Notes: generated by a model not told the origin, from the sequence alone. DNA of 64,000 bases from Providencia sneebia DSM 19967 (GCF_000314895.2 NZ_CM001773.1:3642497-3706496); one strand, 5' to 3'. Positions 1 through 10,059 are shown, counted from the stretch's first letter. A program made the numbers and translations.

Positions 1-914
1 TCTCTTTAGGTCTTTGGCACAATTTTGGGGACAATAGTCGACAAGATAATTGCCAAGCAATGCTACGACATGCATTTGATCATGGGATCACGCATTTTGA
101 CCTTGCGAATAATTATGGTCCACCACCGGGCAGCGCAGAAAGCCAATTTGGTCGAATACTTCAACAGGACTTTTTGCCTTATCGGGATGAGATGATCATA
201 TCCACTAAGGCGGGTTTTACAATGTGGGATGGCCCATACGGCGATTGGGGAAGTAAAAAATATTTAGTCGCCAGTCTCAACCAAAGCCTAAAAAGGTTGA
301 ATCTTGATTATGTTGATATTTTTTATCATCATCGCCCTGATCCAAATACGCCGCTTGAAGAAACAATGGGCGCACTTGATTTAATTGTTCGCCAAGGTAA
401 AGCATTATATGTTGGTATTTCCAACTACCCTGCTGATCTTGCCAAAGATGCCATTGATATTCTAAAACAGCTTGGAACACCTTGTTTGATACATCAGCCG
501 CGTTACTCAATGCTCGTGAGAGATCCGGAAACAGAGTTATTCGATGTGCTTGATGATGAAGGTGTTGGTGTCATTGCTTATTCACCACTGGCAGGCGGAA
601 TACTGACTGACCGTTATCTTCAAGGTATTCCTGCGGATTCAAGAGCGGCCGGAAATCCTTCACTACCGCCAGAAAGACTCACTTCTGCGGTGATGGCAAA
701 AGTGAAAAAACTTAATGATTTAGCCTCTAGCCGAGGACAAAAACTAAGTCAAATGGCATTATCATGGCTATTACGCCATGATAGAGTCACCTCTTTATTG
801 ATTGGTGCAAGTCGGATCAGCCAAATTGATGATGCATTAGGTATTATCAATAACCGCCATTTCTCACAAGCTGAATTAAAAGTTATTGAGTTAATTTTGG
901 AAGGCGATATTTAA
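1..914 (+). CDS. Aldo-keto reductase, YghZ/Gpr-like (5' end outside window)
   Basis: NADPH-dependent aldo-keto reductase closely resembling E. coli YghZ (L-glyceraldehyde 3-phosphate reductase). The frame is open from base 3, before the first ATG at 60, and those upstream codons read SLGLWHNFG, as in the N-terminal barrel strand of YghZ, so the gene starts outside the window and the ATG at 60 is internal. Visible motifs: FDLANNYGPPPG (catalytic Asp and Tyr), ISTKAG (catalytic Lys), YHHR (His), HQPRYS, and the C-terminal cofactor segment LLIGASR. Soluble cytoplasmic enzyme that probably reduces small aldehydes including methylglyoxal; that role is family knowledge. It converges with thrC and the two are separated by a cluster of hairpins. 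Confidence 0.88.
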   Translation, partial: SLGLWHNFGDNSRQDNCQAMLRHAFDHGITHFDLANNYGPPPGSAESQFGRILQQDFLPYRDEMIISTKAGFTMWDGPYGDWGSKKYLVASLNQSLKRLNLDYVDIFYHHRPDPNTPLEETMGALDLIVRQGKALYVGISNYPADLAKDAIDILKQLGTPCLIHQPRYSMLVRDPETELFDVLDDEGVGVIAYSPLAGGILTDRYLQGIPADSRAAGNPSLPPERLTSAVMAKVKKLNDLASSRGQKLSQMALSWLLRHDRVTSLLIGASRISQIDDALGIINNRHFSQAELKVIELILEGDI

Positions 915-931
915 TCGATTATTTCTCCACA

Positions 932-960
932 TAAAAAAACGGAAGCGTAATGCTTCCGTT
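932..960 (-). terminator. Probable rho-independent terminator of the thr operon
   Basis: A 9-bp perfect stem (938-946 with 952-960, loop GTAAT) is preceded on the plus strand by an A7 run, which gives a U tract when read leftward. It lies about 180 nt past the thrC stop, so the thr transcript would have a long 3' tail. The same hairpin occurs again at 1102-1124 with the U tract on the other strand. Confidence 0.6.
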
Positions 961-1022
961 CAGACTGCTGACAAACATATTATGTTTGGCGGCAAGTCAT
1001 ATAGGTTTTGAAAATAAGCAAG

Positions 1023-1091
1023 GAAAATCAATACATTGATTTTCGACTGATAACACAAAGCGGGAAAAACCACGCTTTTATCCCGCTTTGT
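1023..1091. other. Two further hairpins in the AKR-thrC gap
   Basis: Between the two terminator-like hairpins lie a near-perfect palindrome at 1023-1044 (10-bp arms, 2-nt centre) and a hairpin at 1055-1065/1081-1091 with an 11-bp perfect stem. Neither has a strong U tract. They may stabilise the 3' ends of the overlapping antisense transcripts; function unknown. Confidence 0.45.
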
Positions 1092-1101
1092 CAACAACCT
1101 C

Positions 1102-1128
1102 AACGGAAGCGTAATGCTTCCGTTTTTT
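1102..1128 (+). terminator. Probable rho-independent terminator of the aldo-keto reductase
   Basis: The stem 1102-1110/1116-1124 has the same arms as the hairpin at 938-960 and is followed by T6 on the plus strand, so it is oriented to stop rightward transcription from the reductase gene. It sits just 14 bp outside the thrC stop codon. Confidence 0.6.
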
Positions 1129-1141
1129 GTTACTTAAACAT

Positions 1142-2434
1142 TTATTTAACGGTACGTTCCATTAAAAATGTTCTCAATTGGGCAAAATCTGCTGGCAAGA
1201 AATGTGACAACAATGGTAAATCAGCTCTTTCTGCTAACTCAGCTGGTAAAGGTAATTGTTTACCTAAAATAGCTTCCACACTCTCTTTGAATTTCGCAGG
1301 ATGTGCTGTACCTAAAAATAAGCCATACTCGCCATCTTGTAGTTGATCACGCAAAATACGATAAGCAACCGCAGCATGTGGCTCAGATACGTAACCTTTT
1401 TTATCAAGCTCTTTTACCGTTTCCTTCGTTACGTCATCATTAACAACACCATGACCAAGCTCACTTAATGACCAACCTTTACGACGGAAGAGTTCTTCAA
1501 TTCTCGGCCAGTTGTTCGGCTGACTAACATCCATCGCATTCGACAAGGTCGCCACTGTTTGATGAGGTTTCCACTCACCTTCTTCAAGGAAACGAGGAAC
1601 AGTATCATTTACGTTGGTTGCTGCAATAAAACGCTTAACAGGCAAGCCCATTGCTTTTGCAAGCAATCCCGCCGTTAAATCACCAAAGTTACCGCTAGGA
1701 ACAGAGATGACCAATTGATCGCGTTTTTCAGCTGGAATTTGCGCTACCGCTTCAAAGTAATAACAAATTTGTGCTAATAAACGGCTAATATTGATGGAGT
1801 TTGCAGAGTTTAAATGTAATGCTTTTTTTAGCTCTTCATCATCAAACGCTTGTTTTACAAGAGATTGACAAGCATCAAAATCATCTTTAATTGCTACTGT
1901 ATGAATATTCTCACCTAAAGTGCAGAATAATTTTTCTTGTAGCGGGCTAATTTTGCCTTCTGGGTAAAGAATAACAACTTGTACGTTATTTAAACGGTAA
2001 AAAGCATGAGCAACTGCTGCGCCAGTATCACCGGATGTTGCAGTCAAAATAGTCACTGGCTGTTCACCTGCAACTTGTGCCAATGCTTGCGCCATAAAGC
2101 GCCCACCAAAATCTTTAAATGCCAATGTTGGCCCATGATATAGTTCTAGTGTTGCAACATCTGCTTCAACGGGTGTTACTGGTGCTGGGAAGGCAAATGC
2201 CGCTTTGACTCTCGCGGCCAATTCAGCTTCAGGGATCTCATCGCCGATAAATGCCGTTAAAATACGGCTACTACGCGTTACAAAATCCAGCTTCAATAAC
2301 TCATCAATTTCTGCCTGACTGAATTCGGGTAGATCTTGAGGAAAGAACAGCCCTTGTTGCTTACCTAATCCCTGTTTAACAGCTTGAGAAAAACTCACTT
2401 GCTCGCTATTGTCTTTTAAATTATATAATTTCAT
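1142..2434 (-). CDS. thrC: Threonine synthase
   Basis: Converts O-phosphohomoserine and water to L-threonine and phosphate, the last step of threonine synthesis; PLP-dependent cytoplasmic enzyme. 430 residues, close to the 428 of E. coli ThrC. The PLP-lysine segment LAFKDFGGRFMA lies near residue 107, with a serine/threonine-rich phosphate-binding loop (TATSGDTGAA) following, as in fold-type II enzymes. The start ATG lies 3 bp past the thrB stop, so the gene is translationally close-coupled as third gene of thrABC. It is the last gene of the operon and converges with the aldo-keto reductase. Confidence 0.97.
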   Translation of the reverse strand: MKLYNLKDNSEQVSFSQAVKQGLGKQQGLFFPQDLPEFSQAEIDELLKLDFVTRSSRILTAFIGDEIPEAELAARVKAAFAFPAPVTPVEADVATLELYHGPTLAFKDFGGRFMAQALAQVAGEQPVTILTATSGDTGAAVAHAFYRLNNVQVVILYPEGKISPLQEKLFCTLGENIHTVAIKDDFDACQSLVKQAFDDEELKKALHLNSANSINISRLLAQICYYFEAVAQIPAEKRDQLVISVPSGNFGDLTAGLLAKAMGLPVKRFIAATNVNDTVPRFLEEGEWKPHQTVATLSNAMDVSQPNNWPRIEELFRRKGWSLSELGHGVVNDDVTKETVKELDKKGYVSEPHAAVAYRILRDQLQDGEYGLFLGTAHPAKFKESVEAILGKQLPLPAELAERADLPLLSHFLPADFAQLRTFLMERTVK

Positions 2435-2437
2435 TCT

Positions 2438-3367
2438 TTACCCTATTGTCCTTGCCCCTGCGAGATCCAAACGGCAGATATGCACAAAGCCTTCATCATT
2501 CTGAATATAATGTTGTTGTAAGTAATCAGCCATTTTCTCTGCAATCTGTTTATCGTCACAAATGGCGAATAATGTAGGTCCTGAACCTGAAATACCACAA
2601 GCAAGCGCACCAATTTCATTCGCATTTTTTCTCGCTTGTGCAAAGCCTGGTAGCAGCTGCGTGCGATAAGGTTCAGCCACAACATCTTGGATCATTTTTA
2701 CTGCCAAATCAGGCTGTCCGGTATGACATGCATGAATAAATCCAGCAAGATAGCGCCCATGACTGACAATATCACGACGTGGATAGCTATCAGGTAAAAT
2801 AGCTCTCGCTTCTGCGGTTGATACTTTGATCCCCGGATACGCCATTACCCAATACCAATTATCAAACGCTGGAACTTGCTGAGAAATAATGCCATTCTGC
2901 TCAATAATGAGCTGTAATCCCCCCAAATAACAAGGAGCCACATTATCATAATGCACACTACCCGAAATGCGGCCTTCAAGTTCACCCATCATACCCAGCA
3001 AGGTATTTTCATCGAAAGGTTTACTCGCAAATTCATTTAATGCCACTAATGCTGCGACAACAGAACATGCACTTGACCCTAATCCTGAGCCAATCGGCAT
3101 ATTTTTTTCAAGTACCATTGCCACATTTAATGGTTTACCTAATCTCTCACAAAAGAGTTCCCAGCATTGGTAAACAATATTTTGCTCAGGCTTTTTCGGT
3201 AATTTGGAAACAAAACGCCCTTGATTTGTCAACGAAAAGCTATCAGCTGCTTCAACTGTGACACAATCACCTAATAGTGTTCCATCTACTGGCGATACTG
3301 CTGCCCCTAACACATCAAACCCGACACTAACATTACCTATTGAAGCGGGCGCATAAACTTTAATCAC
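2438..3367 (-). CDS. thrB: Homoserine kinase
   Basis: ATP-dependent phosphorylation of L-homoserine to O-phosphohomoserine. 309 residues, matching the family (310 in E. coli). GHMP-kinase features are clear: the N-terminal segment [15 protein letters not shown], the glycine/serine-rich ATP loop [12 protein letters not shown] near residue 90, and the C-terminal motif GISGSGPT. It lies 3 bp after the thrA stop and 3 bp before thrC, the compact arrangement usual for thrABC. Expression should follow the upstream thr attenuator. Confidence 0.97.
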   Translation of the reverse strand: MIKVYAPASIGNVSVGFDVLGAAVSPVDGTLLGDCVTVEAADSFSLTNQGRFVSKLPKKPEQNIVYQCWELFCERLGKPLNVAMVLEKNMPIGSGLGSSACSVVAALVALNEFASKPFDENTLLGMMGELEGRISGSVHYDNVAPCYLGGLQLIIEQNGIISQQVPAFDNWYWVMAYPGIKVSTAEARAILPDSYPRRDIVSHGRYLAGFIHACHTGQPDLAVKMIQDVVAEPYRTQLLPGFAQARKNANEIGALACGISGSGPTLFAICDDKQIAEKMADYLQQHYIQNDEGFVHICRLDLAGARTIG

Positions 3368-3370
3368 TTA

Positions 3371-5830
3371 TTAAACTCCCAATTTCCATGAAAGGGTACG
3401 CAACATGTCAGCAAAAACACCTGCGGCAGTCACATCATTACCCGCACCATAACCTCGAAGGACTAAAGGAATTGGTTGATAATAACGGGTATAGAAAGCG
3501 AGCGCATTTTCACCATTTTTAACTTTAAATAGCGGATCATTGCCATCAACTGCAATGATTTTTACTTGGCAGCGACCCTCTTCTATCAAACCAACATAGC
3601 GTAATACTTTTTCTTCCGCTTCAGCGGCTTTCTTGCGCAGCGCAAACTGTTGGTCAAGTTCAGGTAAACGAGCCATAAATTCAGCCACATTACCACTGCT
3701 ATCAAATTCAGCCGGTAACACAGACTCAATCTCAATATCATCCAACTCTAATTGGTAACCTGCTTCACGAGCAAGGATCAGAAGTTTGCGTGCAACATCC
3801 ATTCCTGACAGATCATCTCGTGGATCAGGTTCAGTGAAGCCTTTTTCTTTTGCAAGTGCAGTAGCTTCAGACAATGACATTCCTTCATCAAGCTTACCAA
3901 AAATAAAGGATAAAGAACCGGATAAAATTCCACTAAAGTGAACGAGTTCATCTCCAGCGTTTAATAGATTTTGTAAATTTTCGATAACCGGTAAGCCTGC
4001 CCCCACGTTTGTATCATATAAGAATTTACGTTTTGAAACTTCGCAAGCCGAACGTAACTGATGGTAATAATCCATTGATAATGTATTGGCTTTTTTATTC
4101 GGTGTCACAACGTTAAAGCCATCTTTTAGGAAGCTAACATACTGCTCAGCAATTTCTTGGTTAGATGTACAATCAATAATGACAGGGTTAAGGAAATGAT
4201 ATTCACGTTCTAAACGAATAAGACGACTTAAACTAAATGGTTCAGTGGCTTGTGCCAGCTCTTCTTTCCAATTATCAAGTGAAATTCCCTGCATATTTGT
4301 CAGCATGGCTTTAGAATTAGCAATACCACAAACACGTAAATCAATATGTTTTTGCTTCAACCATTGTTGCTGGCGATGAATTTGCTCTATCAATGCATTA
4401 CCCACACCGCCCACACCAATAATAAACGCCTCAATAACTTGTTCTGCATTAAATAGCATTTGATGGCATAAACGTACCGCGGTTGTTGCTGCATCATTGG
4501 CAATAACGGCAGAAATTGAGCGCTCAGATGAACCTTGAGCAATCGCAACAATATTGATGTTACCGCGAGTCAGTGCGGAGAAGAAACGTGCTGAAATGCC
4601 TTTTAGTGTACGCATCCCATCACCCACAACAGAAATGATGGATAACTGTTCCATCACATCTAATGGCTCAAGCACACCATCTTTCAGCTCTAAGTAAAAT
4701 TCTTCAACTAATGCTGCACGTGCGCGGGCTAATTCATTTTGCGGAACACAGAAGCTAATGCTGTATTCAGAAGAGGATTGCGTAATTAAGACAACAGAGA
4801 TCCCTTTACGTGACATCACTGAAAAAATCCGTGCTGCCATGCCCACCATTCCTTTCATGCCAGGACCAGAAACGTTGATCATCGCCATATTGTTCAGGTT
4901 GGTGATCCCTTTAACTGGCGTGCTATTATCTGTCTGTCCATCGCCAATCAATGTGCCAGGAGCACTTGGATTCGTCGTATTTTTAATTAAGCATGGGATT
5001 TTAAATTGAGCAATTGGTGCAATAGTACGTGGGTGAAGAACTTTAGCACCAAAATAAGATAACTCCATCGCTTCTTGGTAAGACATCCCTTTAAGAAGTC
5101 GAGCATCAGGAACTAGGCGCGGGTCACAAGTATATACGCCATCAACATCAGTCCAAATCTCACAACAATCTGCACGTAAACATGCAGCAAGTACAGCGGC
5201 AGAATAGTCAGAACCATTGCGCCCTAAAACAACCAATTCCCCCTTCTCATTCCCTGCGGTAAAACCGGCCATAAGAATAAAGTGATCTTTTGGGATATTT
5301 AGCGCTGAAATACGTTTTGTGGATTCATTGATATCAACAGTTGATTCAAGGTAATGACCTACCGCTAATAAGCTTTCAACTGGATTAATAACAGTGACTT
5401 TGTGTCCGCGTGCAGTTAACACTGATTCCATGATAGCAATTGAGAGCTTTTCACCACGGCAAATAATGGCAGCATTGATGCTATCAGGGCATTGTCCGAG
5501 AAGAGTAATACCATGCAGTACTTGTTTAATTTGCGCGAATTCTTGTTCTGTTAATTTTTTCAGTCTTTCATAATCAAAACCAGGCTGCTTCTCTTTCAAT
5601 CCTTTGAGTAAAGATGAAAAAATCATTTCAGCATCATTCACATGCGTGATGACATCCTGACCCGCAGCCGTTTTTTCAATCATTGCAACTAGATGGTTTG
5701 TTATCTTAGCGGGTGCTGATAACACCAACGCCACCTGCCCATCAGCCAATTTGCTTTCAGCGATGTCTGCAACATTCAGTACTCGTTCGTCATTTGCAAC
5801 CGAAGTACCGCCAAATTTAAGCACACGCAT
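3371..5830 (-). CDS. thrA: Bifunctional aspartokinase I / homoserine dehydrogenase I
   Basis: Catalyses the first and third steps of threonine synthesis: ATP-dependent phosphorylation of aspartate, and NAD(P)H reduction of aspartate semialdehyde to homoserine. An aspartokinase domain with KFGGTSVAN at the N-terminus is followed by two ACT-type regulatory segments (about residues 315-450) and a homoserine dehydrogenase domain starting with the Rossmann loop GVGGVGNA. The start chosen is ATG at 5830, giving 819 residues (820 in E. coli) and beginning MRVLKFGG. The frame stays open to 5869, but that extension would run into the attenuator hairpin, so it is not used. First structural gene of thrLABC. 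Confidence 0.97.
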   Translation of the reverse strand: MRVLKFGGTSVANDERVLNVADIAESKLADGQVALVLSAPAKITNHLVAMIEKTAAGQDVITHVNDAEMIFSSLLKGLKEKQPGFDYERLKKLTEQEFAQIKQVLHGITLLGQCPDSINAAIICRGEKLSIAIMESVLTARGHKVTVINPVESLLAVGHYLESTVDINESTKRISALNIPKDHFILMAGFTAGNEKGELVVLGRNGSDYSAAVLAACLRADCCEIWTDVDGVYTCDPRLVPDARLLKGMSYQEAMELSYFGAKVLHPRTIAPIAQFKIPCLIKNTTNPSAPGTLIGDGQTDNSTPVKGITNLNNMAMINVSGPGMKGMVGMAARIFSVMSRKGISVVLITQSSSEYSISFCVPQNELARARAALVEEFYLELKDGVLEPLDVMEQLSIISVVGDGMRTLKGISARFFSALTRGNINIVAIAQGSSERSISAVIANDAATTAVRLCHQMLFNAEQVIEAFIIGVGGVGNALIEQIHRQQQWLKQKHIDLRVCGIANSKAMLTNMQGISLDNWKEELAQATEPFSLSRLIRLEREYHFLNPVIIDCTSNQEIAEQYVSFLKDGFNVVTPNKKANTLSMDYYHQLRSACEVSKRKFLYDTNVGAGLPVIENLQNLLNAGDELVHFSGILSGSLSFIFGKLDEGMSLSEATALAKEKGFTEPDPRDDLSGMDVARKLLILAREAGYQLELDDIEIESVLPAEFDSSGNVAEFMARLPELDQQFALRKKAAEAEEKVLRYVGLIEEGRCQVKIIAVDGNDPLFKVKNGENALAFYTRYYQPIPLVLRGYGAGNDVTAAGVFADMLRTLSWKLGV

Positions 5831-5855
5831 GGTATTTCTCTCCTGATTTAGCGCC

Positions 5856-5893
5856 AAAAAAAAGCCCACATCTTTTAGGATGCGGGCTTTTTC
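5856..5893 (-). terminator. thr operon attenuator
   Basis: Read leftward, the sequence forms a GC-rich stem of about 10 bp (AGCCCGCATC pairing with GATGTGGGCT, one G-U pair) followed by T8. It lies between the leader peptide stop (5914) and the thrA start (5830), the expected place for transcription attenuation by ribosome stalling on Thr/Ile codons. Confidence 0.9.
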
Positions 5894-5913
5894 GTTTTGA
5901 TTTTTTGGATGCG

Positions 5914-5982
5914 TCAGCCCGCCCCGTTTCCTGTGGTCACGGTGGTGGTCGTAATAATAATGTCTAGGCTGATAATACGCAT
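5914..5982 (-). CDS. thrL: thr operon leader peptide
   Basis: A 22-codon reading frame that encodes [10 protein letters not shown], then four Thr, Val, two Thr and the ending GNGAG. The C-terminal TTGNGAG is identical to that of E. coli ThrL, and the frame stops 21 nt before the attenuator stem. It carries six Thr and five Ile codons, so ribosome stalling under Thr or Ile shortage would prevent terminator formation. The Thr content is lower than the eight of E. coli ThrL, and an Ile triplet replaces part of the Thr run. Too short for standard gene callers, but context and ending make it secure. Confidence 0.93.
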   Translation of the reverse strand: MRIISLDIIITTTTVTTGNGAG

Positions 5983-6770
5983 AAATTTCTGTCTGTCTCT
6001 TGATTCATTACTTTCTCCCTATACGGTTAAAGCAATTGACCAAAAATGTCAAATTAATTTGTAAAAAAATGCAAAAATTGAGTTAGTGGACACTAAAAAT
6101 ATATTCCATATCTATCGAAAAAATTAACATAAAAAACAATCAATGAACACTAATTGCAAAAGTTAAAACCATTAAATGACGAAATATCACCATAAAACGT
6201 CATCATCTCTTTTTATATATCTAATAGTGGCAGTGCAGTGAAATTACGCAAAAATACTATGTATACATAACCTACTAAATCAAATAATCTATTTCATAAT
6301 TTGATAGAGAAAAGTTGTTTCTATTTGTATAATTTTATATCTAATAAAATTTGTTAACGTGCTACAATTGATTTTGATATGTATCAACAAAAGTTATTTT
6401 TTTAGGTGGTAAATGCGGTATTAGCTGTTATATTGCTGTTAACAGCCAAAAATTGTGAAAGAGCCTAAATTTGATTCATTTTTTGAATCTAAATATGTCG
6501 TCAATAATTCGAGAAATCAAGGTACGAAAATAACAAACTACCTTAGATAACTGATAGAGTTACTCTCAATAATAGTTTATAACTGTTGAAGAAAAAGCTA
6601 AGTCAAAAGTCTGATGGACATATGACTAAAGGTAGCTAAATAACGTTGGCTTATAAGAAATGTTTTTATAACTCACAGGCGCATTTTTCCAAAAAAATAA
6701 TAACCACCTAACTAATTTGGAAGCGGCTTATGAGTTCACTATTTTTATTTTAAAACTTTAGGTATCAGAT
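5983..6770. other. Long AT-rich thrL-arcA intergenic region
   Basis: About 790 bp between divergent thrL and arcA. In E. coli, lasT (yjtD) and yjjY lie here; I see no frame resembling either. It holds the thr promoter on the left and presumably the arcA promoters and long leader on the right. Small dyads are visible, for example GCTGTTAACAGC at 6435-6446 and a hairpin at 6473-6489. No coding evidence. Confidence 0.6.
6010..6053 (-). promoter_or_regulatory. Candidate thr operon promoter
   Basis: Reading leftward, a consensus -35 (TTGACA, 6048-6053) lies about 65 bp upstream of thrL and is followed by AT-rich sequence with possible -10 elements (TAACCG at 17-bp spacing, or TATAGG further on). 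Spacing to a good -10 is not ideal, so only the location is proposed. Confidence 0.4.
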
Positions 6771-7487
6771 ATGCAGATCCCACATATTTTAATTGTTGAA
6801 GATGAGATTGTCACACGCAATACGCTGAAAAGTATTTTTGAAGCAGAAGGTTATGTTGTCCATGAAGCAACTGATGGCGAAGAGATGCATAATGTTCTTT
6901 CTGAACATGACATCAATTTAGTTATCATGGATATTAATTTACCCGGTAAAAATGGCCTACTGCTAGCGCGCGAATTACGTGAACAAGAAAGCATTGCATT
7001 AATGTTTTTGACGGGCCGTGATAACGAAGTAGATAAAATCCTTGGCCTAGAAATTGGTGCTGATGATTATATTACTAAACCATTTAACCCACGCGAACTG
7101 ACTATTCGTGCACGTAACTTACTTTCACGTACGATGAATCTGAGCAGCGGTTCAGAAGAACGTCGTCTAGTAGAAAGTTATAAGTTTAACGGTTGGGAAC
7201 TTGATATTAATAGCCGTTCATTGATAAGCCCTGCTGGTGAATCCTACAAATTACCACGTAGTGAATTCCGTGCAATGCTGCATTTTTGTGAAAATCCAGG
7301 AAAAATTCAAACTCGCGCAGACCTACTGAAAAAAATGACTGGACGTGAGCTGAAACCACATGACCGAACTGTTGATGTTACAATTCGTCGCATCCGTAAA
7401 CATTTCGAGTCAACACCAGACACACCTGAAATCATTGCAACTATCCACGGTGAAGGCTACCGTTTTTGTGGTGATTTAGACGAATAA
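6771..7487 (+). CDS. arcA: Aerobic respiration control response regulator ArcA
   Basis: OmpR/PhoB-family response regulator that, when phosphorylated by ArcB under low oxygen, represses aerobic respiration genes. 238 residues, the same length as E. coli ArcA and near-identical. Receiver domain about 1-120: acidic pair Glu10-Asp11, phospho-acceptor Asp54 in VIMDINLPG, and the conserved Lys near 103 in [11 protein letters not shown] winged-helix DNA-binding domain follows from about 135, ending in [13 protein letters not shown]. An AGGT ribosome site lies about 8 nt before the ATG. Transcribed away from thr and converging with creA. Single-gene transcript with its own terminator. Confidence 0.98.
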   Translation: MQIPHILIVEDEIVTRNTLKSIFEAEGYVVHEATDGEEMHNVLSEHDINLVIMDINLPGKNGLLLARELREQESIALMFLTGRDNEVDKILGLEIGADDYITKPFNPRELTIRARNLLSRTMNLSSGSEERRLVESYKFNGWELDINSRSLISPAGESYKLPRSEFRAMLHFCENPGKIQTRADLLKKMTGRELKPHDRTVDVTIRRIRKHFESTPDTPEIIATIHGEGYRFCGDLDE

Positions 7488-7539
7488 TCGTCATTTTATC
7501 TATCCCTTTTTACATGGATAGATAAAACCATAAATAGAT

Positions 7540-7592
7540 AAAACCGGCTAGAGAGTCCAATATAGGGATATTTCAATGCCGGTTTTATTTTT
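7540..7592 (+). terminator. arcA terminator
   Basis: Stem AAAACCGGC (7540-7548) with GCCGGTTTT (7578-7586) is followed by ATTTTTT, between the convergent arcA and creA. A second hairpin, TTTTATCTATCC/GGATAGATAAAA at about 7494-7527, precedes it. Confidence 0.7.
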
Positions 7593-7640
7593 TATGGACT
7601 TATCAATAAAATCTATTTGCTAATCAATAAAATAAAAGTC

Positions 7641-8117
7641 TTACCACGGCATAATTGGAACTGCACTCAGCGCATTTTGTGGCGAACCTTCAATAACTTT
7701 ATCAGAATAAGTCAAATAAATCAGAGCATTACGTTTTGGATCATAAAAACGTACAACTTGTAATTTTTTGAATATCAATGATGTCCGTTTTTGAAAAACA
7801 ACATGTGCCTTTTTCGGTGAATTCTTGATACGATCACTCAGTTCAATAGGTCCAACTTGTTGACAAGAGATTGCAGCATCAGATGTATCTTCCGCTAAAC
7901 CGAGTCCACCTTTAATTCCACCCGTTTTTGCGCGACTCAAATAACAAGTGACATTATTCACATCGGGATCATCAAAGGCCTCAACAACAATTTTATGATC
8001 TGGCCCAAAAACTTTAAAAACAGTGTCGACAGAACCTATTTCCTCTGCGAAAGCCGCAAAAGGTAATACAGAAAATAGTGAGCCTAATAATATTTTTTTA
8101 AACTTACGAAGATGCAT
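7641..8117 (-). CDS. creA: CreA family periplasmic protein
   Basis: Small exported protein of unknown molecular function, the first gene of creABCD in E. coli. 158 residues (157 in E. coli) with a signal peptide ([22 protein letters not shown], cleavage probably before EEIGSVD) and strongly conserved blocks such as [13 protein letters not shown] and VEAFDDPDV. Two cysteines in the mature protein (VTCYL and ISCQQ) are conserved with E. coli. The creBCD two-component genes are not next to it: arcA is on one side and rob on the other, so CreA is kept here without its usual partners. Confidence 0.93.
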   Translation of the reverse strand: MHLRKFKKILLGSLFSVLPFAAFAEEIGSVDTVFKVFGPDHKIVVEAFDDPDVNNVTCYLSRAKTGGIKGGLGLAEDTSDAAISCQQVGPIELSDRIKNSPKKAHVVFQKRTSLIFKKLQVVRFYDPKRNALIYLTYSDKVIEGSPQNALSAVPIMPW

Positions 8118-8423
8118 ATACAGTACCCTTTCAGCAAAATGCAGGAAATGAGAATAACAAAATTGAGTGTATTGTTACTTTTTTAACACTATATCCTAAA
8201 TCATTCAAATCTTCGTCTAGAACTGATGTATAACAATCAAAAATCAGTATAAAAATAGTGATGATATTCAACTAACTAAATAGATAATCAAAATGGAAAT
8301 ATGATGATTATAAAATCATAAATACAACTCATTTCCTATAAACGAAATGGCCAACTTGATATAGAATACCAATACATTGATAACTTATATCTATCTTTTA
8401 AGTCACATTGACTAGGGATATAC
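8118..8423. other. creA-rob divergent promoter region
   Basis: About 305 bp of AT-rich sequence between the divergent creA and rob. It must carry both promoters. I see no coding frame, RNA gene or convincing operator. Confidence 0.5.
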
Positions 8424-9317
8424 ATGGATCAAACCAATATAATTCGCGACCTGCTGCACTGGATCGATAACAACCTAGATAAACCGCTTTCTCTTGACAA
8501 CGTAGCAGCAAAAGCAGGTTATTCAAAATGGCACTTACAGCGGATGTTCAAAGAAGTCACAGGGCAAGCTATTGGCTCTTATATTCGTGCACGTAGACTT
8601 TCTCGCGCTGCCGTAGCGCTTCGCCTGACGAGCAGACCTATTCTCGATATTGCCTTACAATATCGTTTTGATTCGCAACAAACTTTTACGCGTGCATTTA
8701 AAAAACAATTTAATTTAACGCCAGCTTATTATCGACGTAGCGATGAATGGTGTGCGACAGGTATTTGCCCACCGATTATGTTGGACGGACATAAACATTT
8801 AGATTATGAGTTCGTGCAACTAAAAGAACAAACATTAGTGGGACTCGAACAAAGCTGTTCTTATGTATTAGAACAATGGTCCAATGTCTGCTCTCAAATA
8901 CGCGAAACATTCTGGCACTATTATTTAGAACACACGACATCTGTTGCATCTGAAGTTTTTGGCTTGCACCACACTGTTCATAATCCTGAAAAAGAAGATG
9001 AACAAACCGTTATTTATACCACAGCGGTAAAACCTGAAGATGCCAACTTTAGTAATGATACTTACCGCCAAGTCATCATTCCTGAAGGTGAATACATTAA
9101 ATTTAGCTTAGGCGATAAAGTGACTCGCGACACAATGCAAGAGTTCTTATTTCAAATTTATGGTGTCTATTTGCCTAAATTGAATATTACACGCCGACCT
9201 GGCTATGATATTGAGCACTATAAACTCAAAAATATTGAATCACCGGATATAAAACACAAAGATGACCACGAATCTCACATTGAAGCTTTTGACTATTATG
9301 TGCCTATAAAGCGTTAA
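8424..9317 (+). CDS. rob: AraC-family regulator Rob (right origin-binding protein)
   Basis: Transcription activator of the mar/sox/rob regulon (efflux pumps, stress resistance), acting as a cytoplasmic DNA-binding protein. Unlike MarA and SoxS it carries a C-terminal GyrI-like ligand domain. The N-terminal AraC HTH pair (about 10-105) shows AAKAGYSKWHLQRMFKEVTG and IALQYRFDSQQTFTRAFKKQF; the GyrI-like part runs from about 120 to 290. 297 residues against 289 in E. coli; the extra residues are near the C-terminal end. Located beside creA and gpmB as in E. coli. The start ATG is preceded by AGGGAT. Confidence 0.96.
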   Translation: MDQTNIIRDLLHWIDNNLDKPLSLDNVAAKAGYSKWHLQRMFKEVTGQAIGSYIRARRLSRAAVALRLTSRPILDIALQYRFDSQQTFTRAFKKQFNLTPAYYRRSDEWCATGICPPIMLDGHKHLDYEFVQLKEQTLVGLEQSCSYVLEQWSNVCSQIRETFWHYYLEHTTSVASEVFGLHHTVHNPEKEDEQTVIYTTAVKPEDANFSNDTYRQVIIPEGEYIKFSLGDKVTRDTMQEFLFQIYGVYLPKLNITRRPGYDIEHYKLKNIESPDIKHKDDHESHIEAFDYYVPIKR

Positions 9318-9320
9318 CAT

Positions 9321-9356
9321 AACGGAGTTTCAGAATAACGAAACTCCGTTTATTTT
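9321..9356 (+). terminator. rob terminator
   Basis: An 11-bp perfect stem (9321-9331 with 9340-9350) right after the rob stop, followed by TATTTTTC. It lies between the convergent rob and gpmB and may serve both. Confidence 0.75.
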
Positions 9357-9359
9357 TCA

Positions 9360-10007
9360 TTACGCTTGCTGCTCATCTAAGGCAGGTTGTGTTAAATGAC
9401 TAATTTCTCCTGCACTTTCAACAATCCAGCCATTCACTAGCCACGGGCTATTTTGATAATCCACTCTTGAAATAGAGCAGTTGCGCAAGCGTAGACGTCG
9501 CCCTGCATGAGGTGGAACACCTAAAATACGATTTAGTAATGCACTTAGCGCGATCCCATGGCTTACCAATAGCGGTTTACTTCCACTCGGTAATGCTAAG
9601 CAGCTATTCAATGCTGCGAACATGCGCTCCTGTAATTCAGGCATTGACTCGCCTTCAGGAATGCGACCATCATGTGTTCCATTAATCAAACTTTTACGCC
9701 ACTGTTCTTCTTGTTCAGTAAGAGAATCAATCTCTCGTTGTTCGAGAACACCCATATTTAGTTCACGCAAGCGCGGTTCTGTGATAATTTCACATCCGCA
9801 AACACGGGCAATTATTTGTGCTGTTTCACGAGTACGTCCCATATCACTCGTGATAATATGGGTAATGCCTTCTGATTTTATTTTTTCGGCAACCTGATAA
9901 GCTTGTAAACGCCCAGTGGCGGTTAAAGGGCTGTCAGATTGCCCTTGTATACGACGAGCCACGTTCCATTCGGTTTCGCCGTGGCGAACAAGATAAACCT
10001 GTAACAT
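9360..10007 (-). CDS. gpmB: Histidine phosphatase family protein GpmB
   Basis: Member of the histidine phosphatase (phosphoglycerate mutase-like) superfamily, 215 residues as in E. coli GpmB/YtjC. The catalytic RHG motif is at residues 8-10 (LVRHGETEWN), the second phosphate-pocket Arg lies in DMGRTRETA, and the second catalytic His in LLVSHGIALS. E. coli GpmB acts as a phosphatase rather than a mutase, so the mutase name is historical. Divergent from yjjX with a 52-bp gap, and convergent with rob. Confidence 0.92.
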   Translation of the reverse strand: MLQVYLVRHGETEWNVARRIQGQSDSPLTATGRLQAYQVAEKIKSEGITHIITSDMGRTRETAQIIARVCGCEIITEPRLRELNMGVLEQREIDSLTEQEEQWRKSLINGTHDGRIPEGESMPELQERMFAALNSCLALPSGSKPLLVSHGIALSALLNRILGVPPHAGRRLRLRNCSISRVDYQNSPWLVNGWIVESAGEISHLTQPALDEQQA

Positions 10008-10059
10008 AGATGTGTTCCGTTATTACTTTGCTAAGTATATGTTCAAAGGAAAATAATTA

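Noticed and set aside
1008..1346. 112-codon plus-strand frame across the hairpin cluster and thrC end
   Set aside because: It is mostly antisense to thrC and starts inside the hairpin region; composition is that of a shadow frame.
5831..5869. Upstream extension of thrA to 5869
   Set aside because: It runs into the attenuator hairpin and adds 13 residues absent from ThrA proteins; ATG 5830 fits the family length.
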